Shown: positions 32,666 through 34,324 of the stretch, piece by piece
How positions within the stretch are numbered: position 1 is the stretch's first letter
Layout of the letters: each line of letters begins with the position of its first letter
Source of the DNA: Patescibacteria group bacterium
GTDB lineage: Bacteria > Patescibacteriota > Minisyncoccia > Minisyncoccales > CG1-02-41-26
Direction: 5' to 3'
DNA length: 34,324 nucleotides
Assembly (NCBI GenBank): GCA_023474835.1
Contig: JAMCXQ010000028.1
Location: 1-34,324 of the forward strand
The notes under the pieces: model-generated
What the model was told of the DNA's origin: nothing
Seen by the model: the letters and a program-made list of their open reading frames with translations, nothing else
The model's database searches: none
Made by a program: the position numbers and the translations under genes

Positions 32666-34324
32666 ATGAAATTTTCTTACAATTGGCTGAAAGAATACGT
32701 TGGCCCTAAAATGCCAAACCCGCAGAAACTGGCCGAGCTTTTAATGTTCAGGGTTTTTGAAATTGAGGAGTTAAAAAAAACCGAACAGGACTGGATGTTT
32801 GACATAAAGGTTTTACCCAACAGGGCGCACGACTGCCTGAGCCACGTTGGCATAGCCCGGGAAATAACGGCAATTTTGGGATTAAAAATTAAAAATTCAA
32901 TAAAAATTAAAAATTATAAATTTAAAACTAAAAACGATGATTTAATTAGCATAAAAATAGAGGATATTCGGGATTGCCCGCGCTACACAGCCTACACAAT
33001 CAACGGCATCAGAGTAGGGGAGCCGCCCAAGTGGATGCAAGAACGGTTAAAAATTTGCGGCTTGCAGCCCATAAACAACGTTGTGGATATTACCAATTAC
33101 GTGATGCTGGAAACCGGACAGCCGCTGCACGCCTTTGACGCCGACAAAATCGCTGACAAAAAAATAATTGTCAGGCGGGCAAAGAAAGGAGAACTAATCA
33201 GGACATTGGATAAGGAAAAGGCGGTTATTGGTTTGGACGAGAGTATTTTGGTCATTGCCGATAACGAAAAACCGATTGCCATCGCCGGCATTAAGGGCGG
33301 GCTGGACACGGGTATAGACAAAAACACCAAAAACATCGTTATTGAAGCGGCTAATTTCAATCCGGTTTTAATCAGAAAAGCCTCGCAGAAATTAAAAGTG
33401 CGCACTGACGCTTCCGTCCGGTTTGAAAATGAAATAACCCCTGAATTGGCTGATTTTGGCCAAGCCCGCGCTTGCCAGCTAATCAGGCAATACTGCGGCG
33501 GAAAAACGGCAGGCGGAATGATTGACGTTCGCGCAAAAAAAACGCAAGAAAAAACCATTAAACTTAATTTGGGCTATGTTAGCGATATTCTGGGGCTCAG
33601 AGCGGGCGAACAAAAATCAATACGAATTTTATCTTCCCTGGGTTTTGCAGCAAAAAAAACAAGCCCTGGCAATTTAACAGTCAAAGCGCCTTTTCAACGG
33701 CTGGACGCGGCGACCGAGGAAGATTTGATTGAAGAAATCGGCCGCATTATCGGCTACGAAAACATAAAGGCCGAATTCCCGCAAGTTTCATCCGAACCAA
33801 TGCCGCAAAACAAACAGCTTATTGCCGCGGAAAAATGCCGCGATATTTTACAACAAGCCGGCTTTTGCGAAGCGTATAATTATTCGTTTATTGGCGAGCC
33901 GGAAAAAGAGATTTTTTACTGCAGCGATTCGCAATTGGTTGAGCTTGCCAACCCGGCGAGCATTTTGAACAAATACGGCCGGCCCAGCTTAATCCCGCAT
34001 TTGCTCAAAAACGTCAAAAACAATTCGCGGTTTTTTGAGCAAATAAAAATGTTTGAATACGGCAGCGTTTTTAACAAACAAAACCAAAAGCCAATTGAAA
34101 CAAAATGCTTGTCCGGAGTTTGGAGCTCCGGCCGGCCGGCCAGCGAGATTTTTTACGGTTTAAAAGGCGTTTTGGAAAAACTTTTTGATGAATTGAATAT
34201 TGTTTGCCGGTTCGCGCCAATGATTAAAGCCGCAAACGTTTTCCATGCCAACAAAGCGGCCCAAATTCAGGCAGGAAAACAGGCGGTTGGAGTTTTGGGG
34301 CAAATAAATTCCAGGGCTTGTTTT
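32666..34324 (+). CDS. pheT: Phenylalanyl-tRNA synthetase beta subunit, 3' truncated by window edge (absent from ORF track)
   Basis: MKFSYNWLKEYVGPKMPNPQKLAELL...PNRAHDCLSHVGIAREITAILG; GLQPINNVVDITNYVMLETGQPLHAFDADKI; open to window end. Confidence 0.95.
   Translation, partial: MKFSYNWLKEYVGPKMPNPQKLAELLMFRVFEIEELKKTEQDWMFDIKVLPNRAHDCLSHVGIAREITAILGLKIKNSIKIKNYKFKTKNDDLISIKIEDIRDCPRYTAYTINGIRVGEPPKWMQERLKICGLQPINNVVDITNYVMLETGQPLHAFDADKIADKKIIVRRAKKGELIRTLDKEKAVIGLDESILVIADNEKPIAIAGIKGGLDTGIDKNTKNIVIEAANFNPVLIRKASQKLKVRTDASVRFENEITPELADFGQARACQLIRQYCGGKTAGGMIDVRAKKTQEKTIKLNLGYVSDILGLRAGEQKSIRILSSLGFAAKKTSPGNLTVKAPFQRLDAATEEDLIEEIGRIIGYENIKAEFPQVSSEPMPQNKQLIAAEKCRDILQQAGFCEAYNYSFIGEPEKEIFYCSDSQLVELANPASILNKYGRPSLIPHLLKNVKNNSRFFEQIKMFEYGSVFNKQNQKPIETKCLSGVWSSGRPASEIFYGLKGVLEKLFDELNIVCRFAPMIKAANVFHANKAAQIQAGKQAVGVLGQINSRACF
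32879..32934. repeat. Heptanucleotide tandem array within pheT
   Basis: ggattaa aaattaa aaattca ataaaaa ttaaaaa ttataaa tttaaaa ctaaaaa; encodes GLKIKNSIKIKNYKFKTKN. Confidence 0.75.

Overview
This 34.3 kb window is a dense, mostly + strand stretch of a small-genome bacterium. Gene content, SD-poor starts and short synthetases suggest Candidate Phyla Radiation/Patescibacteria; that assignment is an inference. Supported content: the 3' end of an F-type ATPase operon (atpD, atpC), efp, murC, valS, khpA, trmD, rpmG, murA, two mreB paralogues, holB, frr, rseP, an archaeal-type proS, gatC/gatA, pheS/pheT, five tRNA genes, Nudix, radical-SAM, prenyl-synthase and geranylgeranyl-reductase-like genes, and several unknowns. 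The signals I rate highest are: (1) a restriction-modification-like locus (13818-16220). Its methyltransferase carries an N-terminal LexA-type winged helix, and its own promoter has two CGAACATT repeats exactly 11 bp apart inside a 17-bp spacer. (2) An initiator tRNA-fMet gene interrupted in the anticodon loop by a ~242-nt group I (IC3-like) intron that carries the same 15-nt hairpin twice. (3) A window-wide family of degenerate heptanucleotide tandem repeats, plus separate palindromic elements, inserted in frame into conserved genes (murC, valS, gatA, pheS, pheT, trmD, amrS) and also present between genes. (4) A 370-aa protein built from novel ~70-aa repeats. (5) A wHTH-Nudix protein with a perfect palindrome next to its promoter. 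(6) A lone 62-aa membrane microprotein with its own consensus promoter and terminator. All calls were made by eye from the sequence and the ORF track; no searches were run.
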